Origin: Thioalkalivibrio sp. HK1
GTDB lineage: Bacteria; Pseudomonadota; Gammaproteobacteria; HK1
DNA length: 49,975 nucleotides
NCBI GenBank assembly: GCA_000583135.1
Contig: JFBG01000002.1
Span: 1 to 49,975 of the forward strand
Direction: 5' to 3'
Positions 1 through 9,415 of the stretch are shown in pieces. A program made the position numbers and the translations under genes. Position 1 is the stretch's first letter, and each line of letters opens with the position of its first letter. A model generated the notes under the pieces. The model did not search any database and had not been told where the DNA came from. It worked only from the letters and a program-made list of their open reading frames with translations.

Positions 1-379
1 GGACCTCGATTCCGGCGGACTCGAGTTCGGCGAAACCGGATCCGCCGACCACGGGATCGGGATCGCCGACGGCGGCGACCACACGCACCACCCCGGCCTC
101 GATCAATGCCTTGGTGCATGGCCCGGTGCGCCCGACATGACAACATGGCTCCAAGGTGACATAGGCGCATCCCCCCCGGGCCTCGAGTCCCGCATCCTCG
201 ATGGCGTGGATTTCGGCATGGGCCTCGCCTGCGAAACGATGCCAGCCCTGGCCGACGATCCGATCCCCTTTGGCGATCACGCATCCGACCCTCGGATTCG
301 GATCGGTGGTCCAAAGACCTCGCCGGGCGAGATCGAGGGCGCACCGCATCATGCGCAGATCCCTTTCGTGATCGCTCAT
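1..379 (-). CDS. ribD: Riboflavin biosynthesis protein RibD, N-terminal deaminase part (truncated by window edge)
   Basis: The first 126 residues are visible and the gene continues beyond the left edge. This part is the zinc-dependent deaminase domain, which deaminates the pyrimidine intermediate in riboflavin synthesis; a reductase domain normally follows and is out of view. The reading shows TDPNPRVGCVI near the start, the zinc/catalytic HAE motif (GEAHAEIHAIE) and the second zinc motif PCCHVGRTGPC, all in family order. The ATG at 377-379 is preceded by AAGGAG about 11 bases upstream, which fixes the start. It lies 83 bases downstream of the MscS-type gene on the same strand. Whether the reductase half is fused cannot be seen. 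Confidence 0.93.
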   Translation of the reverse strand, partial: MSDHERDLRMMRCALDLARRGLWTTDPNPRVGCVIAKGDRIVGQGWHRFAGEAHAEIHAIEDAGLEARGGCAYVTLEPCCHVGRTGPCTKALIEAGVVRVVAAVGDPDPVVGGSGFAELESAGIEV

Positions 380-462
380 CCGAAATCGATCTCCTTCATG
401 GACAACGAAAGATCATTGGGCACGATCCCCCGATCGCATCGCCCTCGGCGGGGGTTTTGCGA

Positions 463-2961
463 TCAATTCTGAATATGAACGACCCGCTGCGGAAAGGGAA
501 TTTCGATGCCCCGCTCGCGAAAGCGCCGCAGGATGTCGAAGCGCAGATCGGTGGCCACCAAAAAGATATTGCGGGCATCGGGAATGAAACAACGCAGCTC
601 GAAGTCGAGGGAACTGGCGCCGAAATCGTTGAAAAGCACGAAGGGGGCGGGGATGCGCATCACCGCGGCATGGGAATCGGCCGCTTCGAGCAGGGTCTTT
701 CGCACCAACTCCGCATCGCTGTGATAAGCGACCCCGACGGGGATATCGATCCGAGCCACCGCATCCCGATAAGTCAGGTTGATCACCGACGAGGAGAGCA
801 GCTCGGCATTGGGGATGATGACCGAATAGCGCTGAAAGGTCTCGATTTCGGTGGCCCGCACCTTGATGCGCTGCACGAAACCCTGGTGCTCGCCGACCCG
901 AATCCAATCCCCGGCCTTGACCGGACGCTCGATCAGCAAGATCAGCCCGGAGACGAAATTGTTGACGATATTTTGCAAGCCGAAGCCGATACCCACCGAT
1001 AGCGCCCCGGCGATGATGGCGATATTCGAAAGATCGATCCCGATCACCGAAATCGCGGCCAAGGAGGCGATGAATAGCCCGGCATAACCGACCGAAACCT
1101 TCAGGGAATGCCGTATCGAGGGCGTCAGACGGGTTTGGGGGAAAAAGCGACGCTCGAGCACCCCTTGCAACCAGCGCGTGAACGCCAGCAAGATCACGAA
1201 AAGGAGCGCACCGACCAATAGATCGAGCACCGAAAGTCGAAGCGAGCCGATCTCGAATCCACCCAACGCCGCCTGCCCCCACTCCTTGAGATCTCCTCGG
1301 GCAATCCCCCACTGCAACGACAAGCCGATGACAAGAACGGGCAAGAGCAGGAATTTGGCGGCCGCCATCAGCCAAAAGCGGAGCATGATATCGGTGTCAT
1401 CGAGCGATCGGGATGGCCCGGGGCTCGATTCGCCTTGTGCCGACGCGCTCGGATCCGCAAGGTGGCGGGCGATCAACGCCGCCGTGATCCCTTCGCGCAC
1501 GAAACCATGCACGATGACCGCAATCCCCACGATGGCCACGGTGGCGACGAGGTTGATCGCCAGATAACTCGCCAAGGCATCGAAACCTGCAAGGGCCAGC
1601 GGCGGCACCGGGATCGCAAGCGCCAAGACCAAGGCGCGAAAGCGGATGAAATGCGAGGACACCGGGCGCTGCGCCCCTGCTTTATCGATCGACGATCCAT
1701 CGATCGACAATCCACCGGTCGCGGATCCATCGGGGCCAAGCGCATCCTCGCCGACCTGCGCCGCCGGCCGAGGCTCGAATCGCCAAAGACGGCTCGGGAG
1801 AAGGAATAAAAGCCCGGTCACCAACGAACAATCGGCCACCAACGACGCCAACGCCCCGAGCTCGCGATCCACTTGGATATTGCGTGCAAGGGGATATTCG
1901 ATCGTGTAGAGGGTCGCGGCTATCCCGGCGAGGATCATGATGCGGCGATGGAGCGATCGAGCGCTCGCATCGGAAAGAGCGGCGATACGCCATCGATCCG
2001 CTCCGGGGGCGAGAGCGGCATATCCGATACCGCCGATGCAAGCGACGATCGCCGTCGCCGTCAAGAAGGCGATAACGATATCCCCGATAAAGGTCCGCTC
2101 GAAGCTGCCGAGGAGGAATGCGAACAGCGCGATCGAGCACCCCGATGCAAACAATCCGCCGCGGGCGATGGCGGAAAGAAGCGCGAAACGAATACGAAAG
2201 GAGGGTCGGTACGCCCGAGTGTTTTGCAGATCATCGATGCGCCGAAGAAGGCGGGAACGAAGTGCGACCAAGATCAGAAAGACGAATATGAGAAGCGGGA
2301 TGATCCATTCGGCGAATCGGCGCTCGGACGATAGCGGCGGCCACTCCTTGCGCAGTGCCCGCACCATCTTATGGGCGGCATCGGCGAGCTGCGTCGGTAT
2401 TCGATGCAACGCCGGCCAAGACAGGGGGGATGGGGTGCGTTCGAACACCTCGCGAGCGCTTTGGGCGCGCAAGCGGTAGGCGATCTGCGCCCGCGCTTGC
2501 TCCGCCCGCACCAAGATCAAATCCAACTGCTTGATGCGACCGGCGCCCGCACTTCGACGCCTTTCCAACGCCGAGCGCCGATCCGAAATCGCCTTCGGCT
2601 CCGGCGGGGATTCAAGGTCGGGTCGCGCACCCAAGGCATCGAGCTGCTGCAAGATGGCGGCGAGCTCCCGCTCCTCGACGGCCACCGCCCGCATCGCTTC
2701 TTGGCGAACGATGTCGATCTGCGCTCGTAAGGCTTTCAACGACTCGGGCTCCGCCTCGGCGCCGGCCAAGGCCCGGCTCGAGCGATCCAATAGATCGTGC
2801 CAGCGAATCAGGTGCTTTTCGACGCTCACTTCCTCCCCCGATGGATCCCCCGCTTGCGCCAAGGCCCGCCGATCCCCTTCGAAAAGGAGATTCGCCGACA
2901 ACAGGAATGGCATCGAGGCAAGGGCGAGGGCTATGCGGCGTTTGAAAGAAAGGGCGGGCAT
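463..2961 (-). CDS. Large MscS-family mechanosensitive channel
   Basis: An 832-residue inner-membrane protein that probably releases solutes on osmotic downshock. The chosen ATG (2959-2961) begins a signal peptide (KRR, then a hydrophobic run, cleavage near ALAQA at about residue 36). A helical, probably periplasmic region with many Glu/Arg (about 40-215) follows, then roughly ten hydrophobic segments. From about residue 652 comes the MscS core: the pore helix with GALSVGIGFGLQNIVNNF, then IERPVKAGDWIRVGEHQG and the beta domain VIIPNAELLSSSVINLTYRD. The length matches the large MscK/MscM-like subfamily rather than the roughly 290-residue MscS. An upstream in-frame ATG at 3039 would add 26 residues but spoil the signal peptide. 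Neither start has a strong ribosome site. Confidence 0.9.
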   Translation of the reverse strand: MPALSFKRRIALALASMPFLLSANLLFEGDRRALAQAGDPSGEEVSVEKHLIRWHDLLDRSSRALAGAEAEPESLKALRAQIDIVRQEAMRAVAVEERELAAILQQLDALGARPDLESPPEPKAISDRRSALERRRSAGAGRIKQLDLILVRAEQARAQIAYRLRAQSAREVFERTPSPLSWPALHRIPTQLADAAHKMVRALRKEWPPLSSERRFAEWIIPLLIFVFLILVALRSRLLRRIDDLQNTRAYRPSFRIRFALLSAIARGGLFASGCSIALFAFLLGSFERTFIGDIVIAFLTATAIVACIGGIGYAALAPGADRWRIAALSDASARSLHRRIMILAGIAATLYTIEYPLARNIQVDRELGALASLVADCSLVTGLLFLLPSRLWRFEPRPAAQVGEDALGPDGSATGGLSIDGSSIDKAGAQRPVSSHFIRFRALVLALAIPVPPLALAGFDALASYLAINLVATVAIVGIAVIVHGFVREGITAALIARHLADPSASAQGESSPGPSRSLDDTDIMLRFWLMAAAKFLLLPVLVIGLSLQWGIARGDLKEWGQAALGGFEIGSLRLSVLDLLVGALLFVILLAFTRWLQGVLERRFFPQTRLTPSIRHSLKVSVGYAGLFIASLAAISVIGIDLSNIAIIAGALSVGIGFGLQNIVNNFVSGLILLIERPVKAGDWIRVGEHQGFVQRIKVRATEIETFQRYSVIIPNAELLSSSVINLTYRDAVARIDIPVGVAYHSDAELVRKTLLEAADSHAAVMRIPAPFVLFNDFGASSLDFELRCFIPDARNIFLVATDLRFDILRRFRERGIEIPFPQRVVHIQN

Positions 2962-3140
2962 CGTTATCGATCGATCATGGTCGAAAGTCGAAAAATCCGA
3001 TCTTGAAAGACTCGGGGTGAATGGGGCGAATCGCTTCATATCGCAAAGTACGATGCGATATCCTCGTCTATCCTTTTATAAAGCACGCAGATATCATCTG
3101 GCTTTTTCGTCCGCCTTGGATTCGATGGAGACCTAAGATC

Positions 3141-3740
3141 TTGGACAAACCCTTCGCCCCCGCCTGCGAGAGAAATAAAGAGCCGATCTTGGAAGCGCTG
3201 CGCCGCATCTTCGCCGAGACCGGAAGGATCCTCGAGATCGGCAGCGGTACCGGGCAGCACGCGGTCCATTTCGCCGCCGGTCTGCCGCATGCGATCTGGA
3301 TGACCAGCGACCTGCCGGATCGACATCCGGGGATCCGCGCTTGGCTCGCAGGTGCGAATCTGCCCAATCTCGAGGCCCCGCTGACGCTCGATGTCGCCGA
3401 TCCTTCGTGGCCGATCTCGCACTGCGATGGCATCTTCAGCGCAAATACCGCGCACATCATGCATTGGCCGCAGGTGGAAGCGATGTTTCAAGGAGCGGGG
3501 AATATCCTGCCCCCCGCCGGACGCTTCGTCCTCTACGGACCATTTTCTCGCAACGGACGCCATAACAGCGCGAGCAATGTCGCCTTCGATCGCGACCTGA
3601 AAATGCGCGATCCGATGATGGGAATTCGCGACATCGACGCCTTGGAATCCTTGGCGCATGATGCGGGCTTTGAACTCGAAGAGGATATCGCATTGCCCGC
3701 CAACAACCGTATCTTGACATGGCAGGCCGGCGCATCTTGA
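3141..3740 (+). CDS. DUF938 family SAM-dependent methyltransferase-like protein
   Basis: A 199-residue predicted class I methyltransferase. It opens with the family hallmark LDKPFAPACERNKEPILEAL and carries the SAM-binding motif I, ILEIGSGTGQHAVHFA (about 30-45). The later segments ANTAHIMHWPQVEAMF and YGPFSRNGRHNSASN are typical of this family, whose substrate is not known to me. I prefer the TTG start at 3141 because GGAG lies about 10 bases upstream and homologues start at this motif. An ATG at 3021 would add 40 residues that do not resemble the family and would overlap the divergent channel gene's leader. The gene diverges from the MscS-type gene across about 180 bases containing an AT-rich TATAAA stretch near 3076. 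It is followed by a convergent racemase gene. Confidence 0.85.
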   Translation: MDKPFAPACERNKEPILEALRRIFAETGRILEIGSGTGQHAVHFAAGLPHAIWMTSDLPDRHPGIRAWLAGANLPNLEAPLTLDVADPSWPISHCDGIFSANTAHIMHWPQVEAMFQGAGNILPPAGRFVLYGPFSRNGRHNSASNVAFDRDLKMRDPMMGIRDIDALESLAHDAGFELEEDIALPANNRILTWQAGAS

Positions 3741-3826
3741 TCGAGCCCTTCCTCGCCCTCGCCCGGATCATGGTGCCGTCGATCGAAAGGCGAGCGCGCC
3801 GAATTCCGCTTTACTCCTTCGAGCGT

Positions 3827-4954
3827 TCATATCGCCTGAACGGCGCGCAGGGCCTCGATTTCATCCGCATCGAAACCGAGTTCTCGGAGCGTTTCATCGG
3901 TATGTTCGCCGGCGATCGCCGGGGGGATCGATAGCTCGCACTCGGTGCGGGAAAATCTCGGCACCGGCGCCGGTTGCACCGTCCCTTCAATCTCCACGAA
4001 GGAGCGGCGCGCGATATTGTGCGGATGCTCGGGGGCCTCGGCCATATCGAGCACCGGAGCGAAACAGACATCGCTGCCCTCCATCAGATCGCACCATTCC
4101 CGACGGGTTTTGCGTGCGATGACCTCGGCCAGTTCGCGCTTGAGTTCGGGCCAAGCCTTGCGATCCATCGAGGTGTCGAAGGCGGCGTCGCACAACCCCG
4201 CCTTTTCGCGCAGTTCGGCGTAAAAGCGCGGTTCGATCGAGCCCAAGGCGATGTACTTGCCATCGCGGCAACGATAGGTGTCATAAAAATGCGCGCCGCT
4301 ATCCAATAGGTTGGTTCCCGGTTCGAGCGACCACATCCCCCGGGCGTACATCGCATAGATCATGGTCATCAGGATCGCCGAAGCCTCGGTCATGGCGACA
4401 TCCACCACCTGCCCCTTGCCCGATGAGCGCGCTTCCATCACCCCCGCCACCACCCCGAGCGCCAAAAACATCCCGCCACCGCCGAAATCGCCGACCAGAT
4501 TCAGCGGCGGCACGGGCGCCTCGCCCGCGCGGGCGATCGAAGCCAAGGCCCCGCTAAGCGCGATATAGTTGATATCATGCCCCGCCGCCGGAGCCAAGGG
4601 ACCGCTTTGACCCCATCCGGTCACCCGCCCGTAGACCAGCTTCGGATTGCGCTCGCCGACGACCTCGGGCCCCAAGCCCAAGCGCTCGGTCACGCCGGGT
4701 CTGAAACCCTCGATCAAGGCATCGGAGCGCTCGGCCAAGCGCAACACCACCTCGACGGCTTCGGGCTTTTTCAGATCCAAGGCGATCGAGCGCCGCCCGC
4801 GTTTCAACGCATCCCGGCGAGAACCGCTGCCCGCCGCACTGCGGCGATCGACTCGGATCACCTGCGCTCCCATATCGGCCAAGACCATGGCCGCAAAAGG
4901 GCCGGGACCCAACCCCGCCAATTCGATGATACGTACGCCTTCGAGCGGTCCCAT
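3827..4954 (-). CDS. Alpha-methylacyl-CoA racemase (CaiB/BaiF family III CoA-transferase fold)
   Basis: A 375-residue cytoplasmic enzyme predicted to epimerise 2-methylacyl-CoA thioesters in branched-chain fatty acid breakdown. Family III CoA transferases use an Asp nucleophile; the racemase branch instead uses a His/Asp pair. Here [11 protein letters not shown] gives His126 and [10 protein letters not shown] gives Asp156, with Glu241 in GSIEPRFY; these match, even in numbering, the catalytic residues known for mycobacterial racemase MCR. The start at 4952-4954 ([20 protein letters not shown]) follows GAGGTG at good spacing; an in-frame ATG at 5038 would add 28 basic residues outside the family. 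It stands alone on the minus strand, convergent with the methyltransferase gene and divergent from pncA. A related CoA-transferase activity cannot be excluded, but the residues favour the racemase. Confidence 0.9.
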   Translation of the reverse strand: MGPLEGVRIIELAGLGPGPFAAMVLADMGAQVIRVDRRSAAGSGSRRDALKRGRRSIALDLKKPEAVEVVLRLAERSDALIEGFRPGVTERLGLGPEVVGERNPKLVYGRVTGWGQSGPLAPAAGHDINYIALSGALASIARAGEAPVPPLNLVGDFGGGGMFLALGVVAGVMEARSSGKGQVVDVAMTEASAILMTMIYAMYARGMWSLEPGTNLLDSGAHFYDTYRCRDGKYIALGSIEPRFYAELREKAGLCDAAFDTSMDRKAWPELKRELAEVIARKTRREWCDLMEGSDVCFAPVLDMAEAPEHPHNIARRSFVEIEGTVQPAPVPRFSRTECELSIPPAIAGEHTDETLRELGFDADEIEALRAVQAI

Positions 4955-5267
4955 CGTTCTCACCTCGGGGTCGATGCCCTCGTTTCGTCTTGACTCGTTT
5001 CGCTTTGATAAAGCATTTACCCTCGCCCTTCGCCGCATCGCTTCGAAGCCGGAGGGGTATCGGCGAATCGCTTTTTAGGCTTCCCGGCAACCGGGCTCCT
5101 GTCGATATCGTCGACGAGGGCGCCATGGATCTGCGCTTTCGGCACTCCCGCCGCTTCGAGATCGAAGATCCTTCACGATCGCATCGACGGTCGAATCCGG
5201 CGATAATCGCACAAAGCGCATCGAACGCCGAACTATCCATGATGATCCGCACCCGCTCGAAATCCGC

Positions 5268-5298
5268 GTTTTTTTCGAAAGCCGTTTTTTTGAAAGCC
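5268..5298. repeat. Tandem T-rich repeat, two copies of about 15 bases
   Basis: Two adjacent copies of G, seven T, an optional C, then GAAAGCC (5268-5283 and 5284-5298) differ by a single C. The T-runs stand out against the local GC-rich DNA. No GC-rich stem precedes either run, so I do not call a terminator. The copies may reflect slippage, or bent DNA upstream of pncA. Confidence 0.5.
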
Positions 5299-5333
5299 TT
5301 GCAATCTTATGATCGGACCTTCCGCAAATCCGG

Positions 5334-5363
5334 CGAATCGTTCCGCGAAAAAAGAACGATTCG
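5334..5363. promoter_or_regulatory. Perfect 10-base inverted repeat upstream of pncA
   Basis: CGAATCGTTC (5334-5343) and GAACGATTCG (5354-5363) are exact reverse complements separated by 10 bases (CGCGAAAAAA). The centre lies about 110 bases upstream of pncA. It could be a dimeric repressor site or an RNA hairpin in the pncA leader. No T-run follows, so a terminator is unlikely. I do not recognise the site as that of a known NAD-pathway regulator. Confidence 0.5.
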
Positions 5364-5456
5364 ATGCGATCGCTCTTTCGAGTCTTTGCGAACTTCGCAA
5401 ATGCCACCACCGACCGAGATCTGCGATGTCCTTCGACGTATCGGGATATAAATCAA

Positions 5457-6059
5457 ATGAAACAAGCCCTGCTCGTTATCGATGTACAAAATGACTTCTG
5501 CCCCGGCGGCGCTCTGGCGGTCGACAAGGCGAACGAGATCATCGAACCCGTCAACGCCGTCATGAGGGATTTCGATGCCGTGATCCTCACTCAGGATTGG
5601 CATCCGGCGAACCACGCCTCCTTCGCTTCGAATCATGCGGGGGCCGCACCCTTTTCCGAGGTGGAAATGTCCTACGGCCCTCAAATACTATGGCCGGATC
5701 ATTGCATCCAAGGAACGAAGGGAGCCGAATTTCATCCCGATCTCGATACCGATGCCGCCGATATGATCCTGCGCAAGGGCTTCGATCCTTCGATCGACAG
5801 TTACTCGGCCTTTTTCGATAACGATCACCGAACCCCCACCGGATTGGATGGTTATCTGAAAACGCGCGCCATCTTCGATTTGACGGTGGTCGGTCTGGCC
5901 ACGGATTTTTGCGTCAACTATTCGGTGCTCGATGCCCGCCGCCTCGGCTACGATGTGAAGGTGCGAGGCGATCTATGTCGGGCCATCGATCTCGATGGCT
6001 CGCTTGCAAAAGCGATCGAGGGCATGAGATCGGCGGGGGCTGTCATCGACGAGCGATAA
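5457..6059 (+). CDS. pncA: Nicotinamidase
   Basis: A 200-residue cytoplasmic hydrolase converting nicotinamide to nicotinate in NAD salvage. The family's catalytic triad is visible: Asp9 in LLVIDVQNDFCPGGAL, Lys107 in ILRKGFDPSIDSYSAF and nucleophile Cys152 in VVGLATDFCVNYS. The metal ligands Asp47, His49 and His53 sit in TQDWHPANHASF. Length is normal for the short PncA type. The ATG at 5457 is where family similarity begins, but no clear Shine-Dalgarno sequence precedes it. An upstream in-frame ATG at 5364 would add 31 unrelated residues. The gene is transcribed alone, followed by 262 bases before yebC. Confidence 0.95.
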   Translation: MKQALLVIDVQNDFCPGGALAVDKANEIIEPVNAVMRDFDAVILTQDWHPANHASFASNHAGAAPFSEVEMSYGPQILWPDHCIQGTKGAEFHPDLDTDAADMILRKGFDPSIDSYSAFFDNDHRTPTGLDGYLKTRAIFDLTVVGLATDFCVNYSVLDARRLGYDVKVRGDLCRAIDLDGSLAKAIEGMRSAGAVIDER

Positions 6060-6124
6060 GGGATTGGGCAACGACGGGTGAACACGAGACGGCGCATCTT
6101 CGAGGATCGACGAGGATGCGCATT

Positions 6125-6153
6125 TTGATAACATTCCCTTTGGATAGCATTCT
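6125..6153 (+). promoter_or_regulatory. Weak candidate sigma-70 promoter upstream of yebC
   Basis: TTGATA at 6125-6130 is a five-of-six match to the -35 consensus. The best -10 candidate at normal spacing (CATTCT) matches poorly. It lies in the 262-base gap between pncA and yebC, about where a promoter for the yebC-ruvCAB run is expected. This is suggestive only. Confidence 0.2.
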
Positions 6154-6321
6154 TCCCAAGAGGCTTCGACGAACGATTGTGCGAAATCCATCGACGAGAT
6201 CCATCGGCGAAGCCCGTCGAGAACAATCGATCGATGGGCCGGGCTTTCAATGGACTCGGTTTGCTCGGCGATCTCTTCCTCCTCGACTCTTCCATCACCC
6301 ATCACCGACTCCATCACCGAC

Positions 6322-7068
6322 ATGGCCGGCCATTCCAAGTGGGCAAATATCCAGCATCGCAAGAAGGCGCAAGACGCCCGGCGAGGCAAGCTGTTCACCA
6401 AACTCATCCGCGAAGTGACCATCTCCGCTCGAGACGGCGGCGGGGATCCGACGGGTAATTCGCGACTGCGGCTGGCGATGGAAAAAGCGTACGCCGGCAA
6501 CGTTCCCAAAGATACGGTGGAGCGAGCGATCCGACGCGCCACCGGTGAGGCCGGAGCCGATACCCTCGAGGAAGTCCGCTACGAGGGATATGGCCCGGGA
6601 GGCACGGCGGTGATGGTCGATTGCGTCACCGACAACCGCAATCGCACCGTTGCCGAGGTCCGCCACGCCTTCGGTCGCTGCGGCGGCAACTTGGGAGCCG
6701 GGGGCTCGGTATCCTATCTATTCACCCGCACCGGGGTGATTTCTTTGGGGCCCAAAACCGACGAGGAGCGATTGATGGAAGTGGCGATCGAGGCCGGCGC
6801 CGATGACGTCATCGCAAACGAGGACGGTTCCTTCGATATCATCACGAACCCCGATGGCTTCGAAGAAATCCGCAAGGAGTTGATCGCATCCGGATTCGAG
6901 CCCGAGCAATCGCAAGTAACGATGCGGGCGTCGAATCACGTAAGTCTCGACGCCGGCAACGCCGAAAAAATCATGCGCCTGCTGGATCTGCTCGACGATC
7001 TCGACGATGTGCAGCAGGTCCATTCCAATGCCGATATTCCCGACGATATCCTGGACTCGATCGGCTGA
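6322..7068 (+). CDS. yebC: YebC/TACO1 family protein
   Basis: A 248-residue protein of normal family length. It opens with the hallmark MAGHSKWANIQHRKKAQDAR and carries RLAMEKAYAGNVPKDTVERA, YEGYGPGGTAVMV and LGAGGSVSYLF. Members have been described as DNA-binding regulators and, more recently, as factors helping ribosomes through difficult sequences; the sequence cannot choose between these. The ATG at 6322 begins the conserved N-terminus; an ATG 24 codons upstream adds serine-rich, non-conserved sequence. The stop codon directly abuts the ruvC start (TGA then ATG), so translation is probably coupled. The yebC-ruvCAB order is a common proteobacterial arrangement. Confidence 0.96.
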   Translation: MAGHSKWANIQHRKKAQDARRGKLFTKLIREVTISARDGGGDPTGNSRLRLAMEKAYAGNVPKDTVERAIRRATGEAGADTLEEVRYEGYGPGGTAVMVDCVTDNRNRTVAEVRHAFGRCGGNLGAGGSVSYLFTRTGVISLGPKTDEERLMEVAIEAGADDVIANEDGSFDIITNPDGFEEIRKELIASGFEPEQSQVTMRASNHVSLDAGNAEKIMRLLDLLDDLDDVQQVHSNADIPDDILDSIG

Positions 7069-7728
7069 ATGTCCACGGGATCGAAAACAGTGCGAATCAT
7101 CGGCATCGATCCGGGTTCGCGATCCACCGGCTACGGCATCCTCGACAGCGACGGCCCCAAGCTCCACCACGTTGCCAGCGGCTTCGTGCACAGCGCCGGC
7201 GGGACTTGGCCGCAGCGCCTGTTGACGATTTTCGATGCCTTGGGGGATCTCATCCGAACCCATGCCCCGGATGAATTCGCGATCGAGCAGGTCTTCGTCC
7301 ATCGCAATGTCGCCTCCGCCCTCAAACTCGGACAGGCGCGGGGGGTGGCGATCCTCGCGGGGGCGACGCATTCGCTTGATATCCACGAATATTCACCGAA
7401 CGAGATCAAGCAAGCGGTCAGCGGGCGCGGGCATGCCTCCAAGCAACAAATCCAGCACATGATCCGAATGCTCCTTTCGCTGCCCGAGCCCTTGCAGCCG
7501 GATCGGGCGGATGCCTTGGCCACCGCGATCTGCCATGCGCATTTACGAACCTCCTTCGCGCGGCGCGCCCGCTTGGCCTTGGCCAAAAAACAAGGCGGGG
7601 AAACAACGCGATCGAGCGCAGACAAGCACGAGGGCGCGCCCCTGTCGCCGAACGCCGCTTCGCCCCCTTTCGGACGCCGACCGAGACCTCGCTCGTTCAA
7701 GCATCGCCCAATCGAGGTGAATGAATGA
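7069..7728 (+). CDS. ruvC: Holliday junction resolvase RuvC
   Basis: A 219-residue endonuclease that cuts Holliday junctions as a dimer after RuvAB branch migration. The four family acidic residues are present: Asp14 in IIGIDPGSRSTGYGIL, Glu73 in DEFAIEQVFVHRN, and Asp145/Asp148 in QPDRADALATAICH. The core ends near residue 170, as in the usual 160-175-residue RuvC. About 50 extra residues follow, rich in Arg, Lys, Ser and Pro and apparently unstructured; their role is unknown and they may aid DNA binding. The stop overlaps the ruvA start by four bases (ATGA), indicating coupled translation. Confidence 0.97.
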   Translation: MSTGSKTVRIIGIDPGSRSTGYGILDSDGPKLHHVASGFVHSAGGTWPQRLLTIFDALGDLIRTHAPDEFAIEQVFVHRNVASALKLGQARGVAILAGATHSLDIHEYSPNEIKQAVSGRGHASKQQIQHMIRMLLSLPEPLQPDRADALATAICHAHLRTSFARRARLALAKKQGGETTRSSADKHEGAPLSPNAASPPFGRRPRPRSFKHRPIEVNE

Positions 7729-8333
7729 TCGCTTGGATACATGGGGTTCTGCGCGAGAAACACCCCCCTTCGTTGATTGTGGAGGCCGGCGGGATCGGCT
7801 ACGAGATGCAAGCGCCGATGACCACTTTCGGCGCCCTGCCCGAAATCGGTCGGGAGGTATCGCTGCACCTGCACCATCTGGTGCGCGAAGACGCCTCGCA
7901 GCTCTTCGCCTTTCAATATCGTCGGGATCGGGATATCTTTCGTCAACTGCTGCGCGTCGGCGGTATCGGGGCCAAACTCGCCTTGGCGATCCTGTCGGGG
8001 ATGGAGGCGCAGGAATTCGTCCGCTGCGTGCTTCAAGGCGATAGCGTGCGTCTTGCCGGTCTACCCGGGATCGGCCGCAAAACCGCCGAGCGCCTGGTCA
8101 TGGAACTGCAAGATCGATTCGGATCGGAGTTCGCTGATCTGGCCACCGACGAGCGGATCCCCCAAAGCCCTTCTGTTGCGGCGAACAAACCGGCGGCGGA
8201 GGCGATCAAGGCCCTGATCGCCCTAGGTCTCAAGCCCCCCGAAGCCACCCGCCGGGTCAGTCAAATACCGGATAGGGAAAGCCTGCCGAGCGAGGAGATC
8301 GTACGTATCGCCTTGCGGGGGATGGCCCGATGA
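7725..8333 (+). CDS. ruvA: Holliday junction branch-migration protein RuvA
   Basis: A 202-residue junction-binding subunit that forms tetramers and recruits RuvB. Visible are the N-terminal OB-fold ([15 protein letters not shown] to about residue 65), two helix-hairpin-helix motifs ([13 protein letters not shown] and [13 protein letters not shown]), and the C-terminal RuvB-contacting domain (about 155-202, [15 protein letters not shown]), joined by a linker with Ala and Pro. Length is normal. It overlaps ruvC by ATGA, and its end overlaps the start of ruvB, so the three ruv genes form one translationally coupled unit. Confidence 0.97.
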   Translation: MIAWIHGVLREKHPPSLIVEAGGIGYEMQAPMTTFGALPEIGREVSLHLHHLVREDASQLFAFQYRRDRDIFRQLLRVGGIGAKLALAILSGMEAQEFVRCVLQGDSVRLAGLPGIGRKTAERLVMELQDRFGSEFADLATDERIPQSPSVAANKPAAEAIKALIALGLKPPEATRRVSQIPDRESLPSEEIVRIALRGMAR

Positions 8334-9415
8334 TGGCCGCCGGAAAAGAGGGCACGAACGAGGCCGACTTCGAACAAGCCGATCGGATCGTCAACGCCCG
8401 ACAAAAACCCGAAGATCGATTGCTGGACCGCAGCGTTCGTCCGCGTTTTTTATCCGAATATCGGGGCCAGCCCAAGGTCGCCGAGCAGATGGGGATCTTC
8501 ATCGAAGCGGCCCGGCGCCGGGAAGAGGCGATGGATCATCTGCTGATCTTCGGCCCCCCGGGGCTGGGCAAGACCACCCTTGCGCATATCGTGGCCAACG
8601 AGATGGGGGTCAATCTGCGCCAGACCGCAGGACCGGTCATCGAGCGCTCCGGCGATCTCGCGGCCTTGCTGACCAACCTCGAAGCCAAGGACGTGCTCTT
8701 CATCGACGAGATCCACCGTCTCAATCCCGCGGTCGAGGAGATCCTCTACCCCGCGATGGAGGATTACCAGCTCGATATCGTCATCGGCGAAGGGCCGGGG
8801 GCGCGCTCGATCAAACTCGATATCCCCCCCTTCACCCTCGTCGGGGCCACCACCCGCGCCGGGATGCTGACCTCCCCGCTGCGGGATCGCTTCGGCATCT
8901 TGCAGCGCCTCGAATTCTATTCCGTCGCCGATCTCGCCCATATCATCCGGCGCTCGGCGGATATCCTGGGGGTCGATATCTCCTCCACCGGAGCGAAGGA
9001 AATCGCCTCTCGCTCCCGCGGCACCCCTCGCATCGCCAACCGTCTGTTGCGTCGTATCCGCGACTACGCCGATGTGCGGGCCAAGGGGCAGGTCGATCTC
9101 GAAACGGCTGGATCCGCCCTCGATCTATTGGATGTGGATGCAAGCGGGTTGGATCCGATGGATCGCAAATTGCTGCTGGCGATCATCCGCAAATTCGATG
9201 GCGGGCCGGTCGGGGTCGACAATCTCGCCGCCGCCATCGCCGAAGAACGGGACACGATCGAGGATGTCATCGAGCCCTATCTCATCCAACAGGGATTGCT
9301 GATGCGCACCCCCAGAGGGCGCATCGCCACCCGCAGCGCATGGGAGCATTTCGGATACGAGATGCCGAAGGGCGAGTCCGCCGAGCCCGAGCCGGATCTC
9401 TTCACACGGACTTGA
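8330..9415 (+). CDS. ruvB: Holliday junction branch-migration ATPase RuvB
   Basis: A 361-residue AAA+ ATPase, the hexameric motor driving branch migration with RuvA. It shows Walker A GPPGLGKT (about 75-82), Walker [11 protein letters not shown] (123-131), sensor [20 protein letters not shown] with the arginine finger, and the C-terminal winged-helix domain including [14 protein letters not shown]. The N-terminal extension of about 20 residues is normal. Two adjacent ATG codons (8330, 8333) overlap the ruvA stop; the first is taken. ybgC, which often follows ruvB in gammaproteobacteria, is absent; 271 bases without a gene separate ruvB from tolQ. Confidence 0.97.
   Translation: MMAAGKEGTNEADFEQADRIVNARQKPEDRLLDRSVRPRFLSEYRGQPKVAEQMGIFIEAARRREEAMDHLLIFGPPGLGKTTLAHIVANEMGVNLRQTAGPVIERSGDLAALLTNLEAKDVLFIDEIHRLNPAVEEILYPAMEDYQLDIVIGEGPGARSIKLDIPPFTLVGATTRAGMLTSPLRDRFGILQRLEFYSVADLAHIIRRSADILGVDISSTGAKEIASRSRGTPRIANRLLRRIRDYADVRAKGQVDLETAGSALDLLDVDASGLDPMDRKLLLAIIRKFDGGPVGVDNLAAAIAEERDTIEDVIEPYLIQQGLLMRTPRGRIATRSAWEHFGYEMPKGESAEPEPDLFTRT

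Larger units (their letters stand above)
4955..5456. other. 502-base divergent intergenic region, racemase / pncA
   Basis: No credible gene. Open frames here lack family resemblance and are side effects of GC-rich DNA. The region must hold the promoters of both flanking genes, but I see no convincing -35/-10 pair. It does hold two structured elements, listed separately: a tandem T-rich repeat (5268-5298) and a perfect 10-base inverted repeat (5334-5363). Confidence 0.6.

Noticed and set aside
421..466. GC-rich hairpin followed by TTTT on the plus strand between ribD and the MscS-type gene
   Set aside because: Both flanking genes are transcribed leftward, so the T-run is on the wrong side of the stem for a terminator of either gene, and the stem has a large bulge.
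4575..5252. 225-codon minus-strand frame overlapping the racemase start
   Set aside because: It overlaps a confident gene with all catalytic residues and its sequence is Arg/Ser-rich without motifs.
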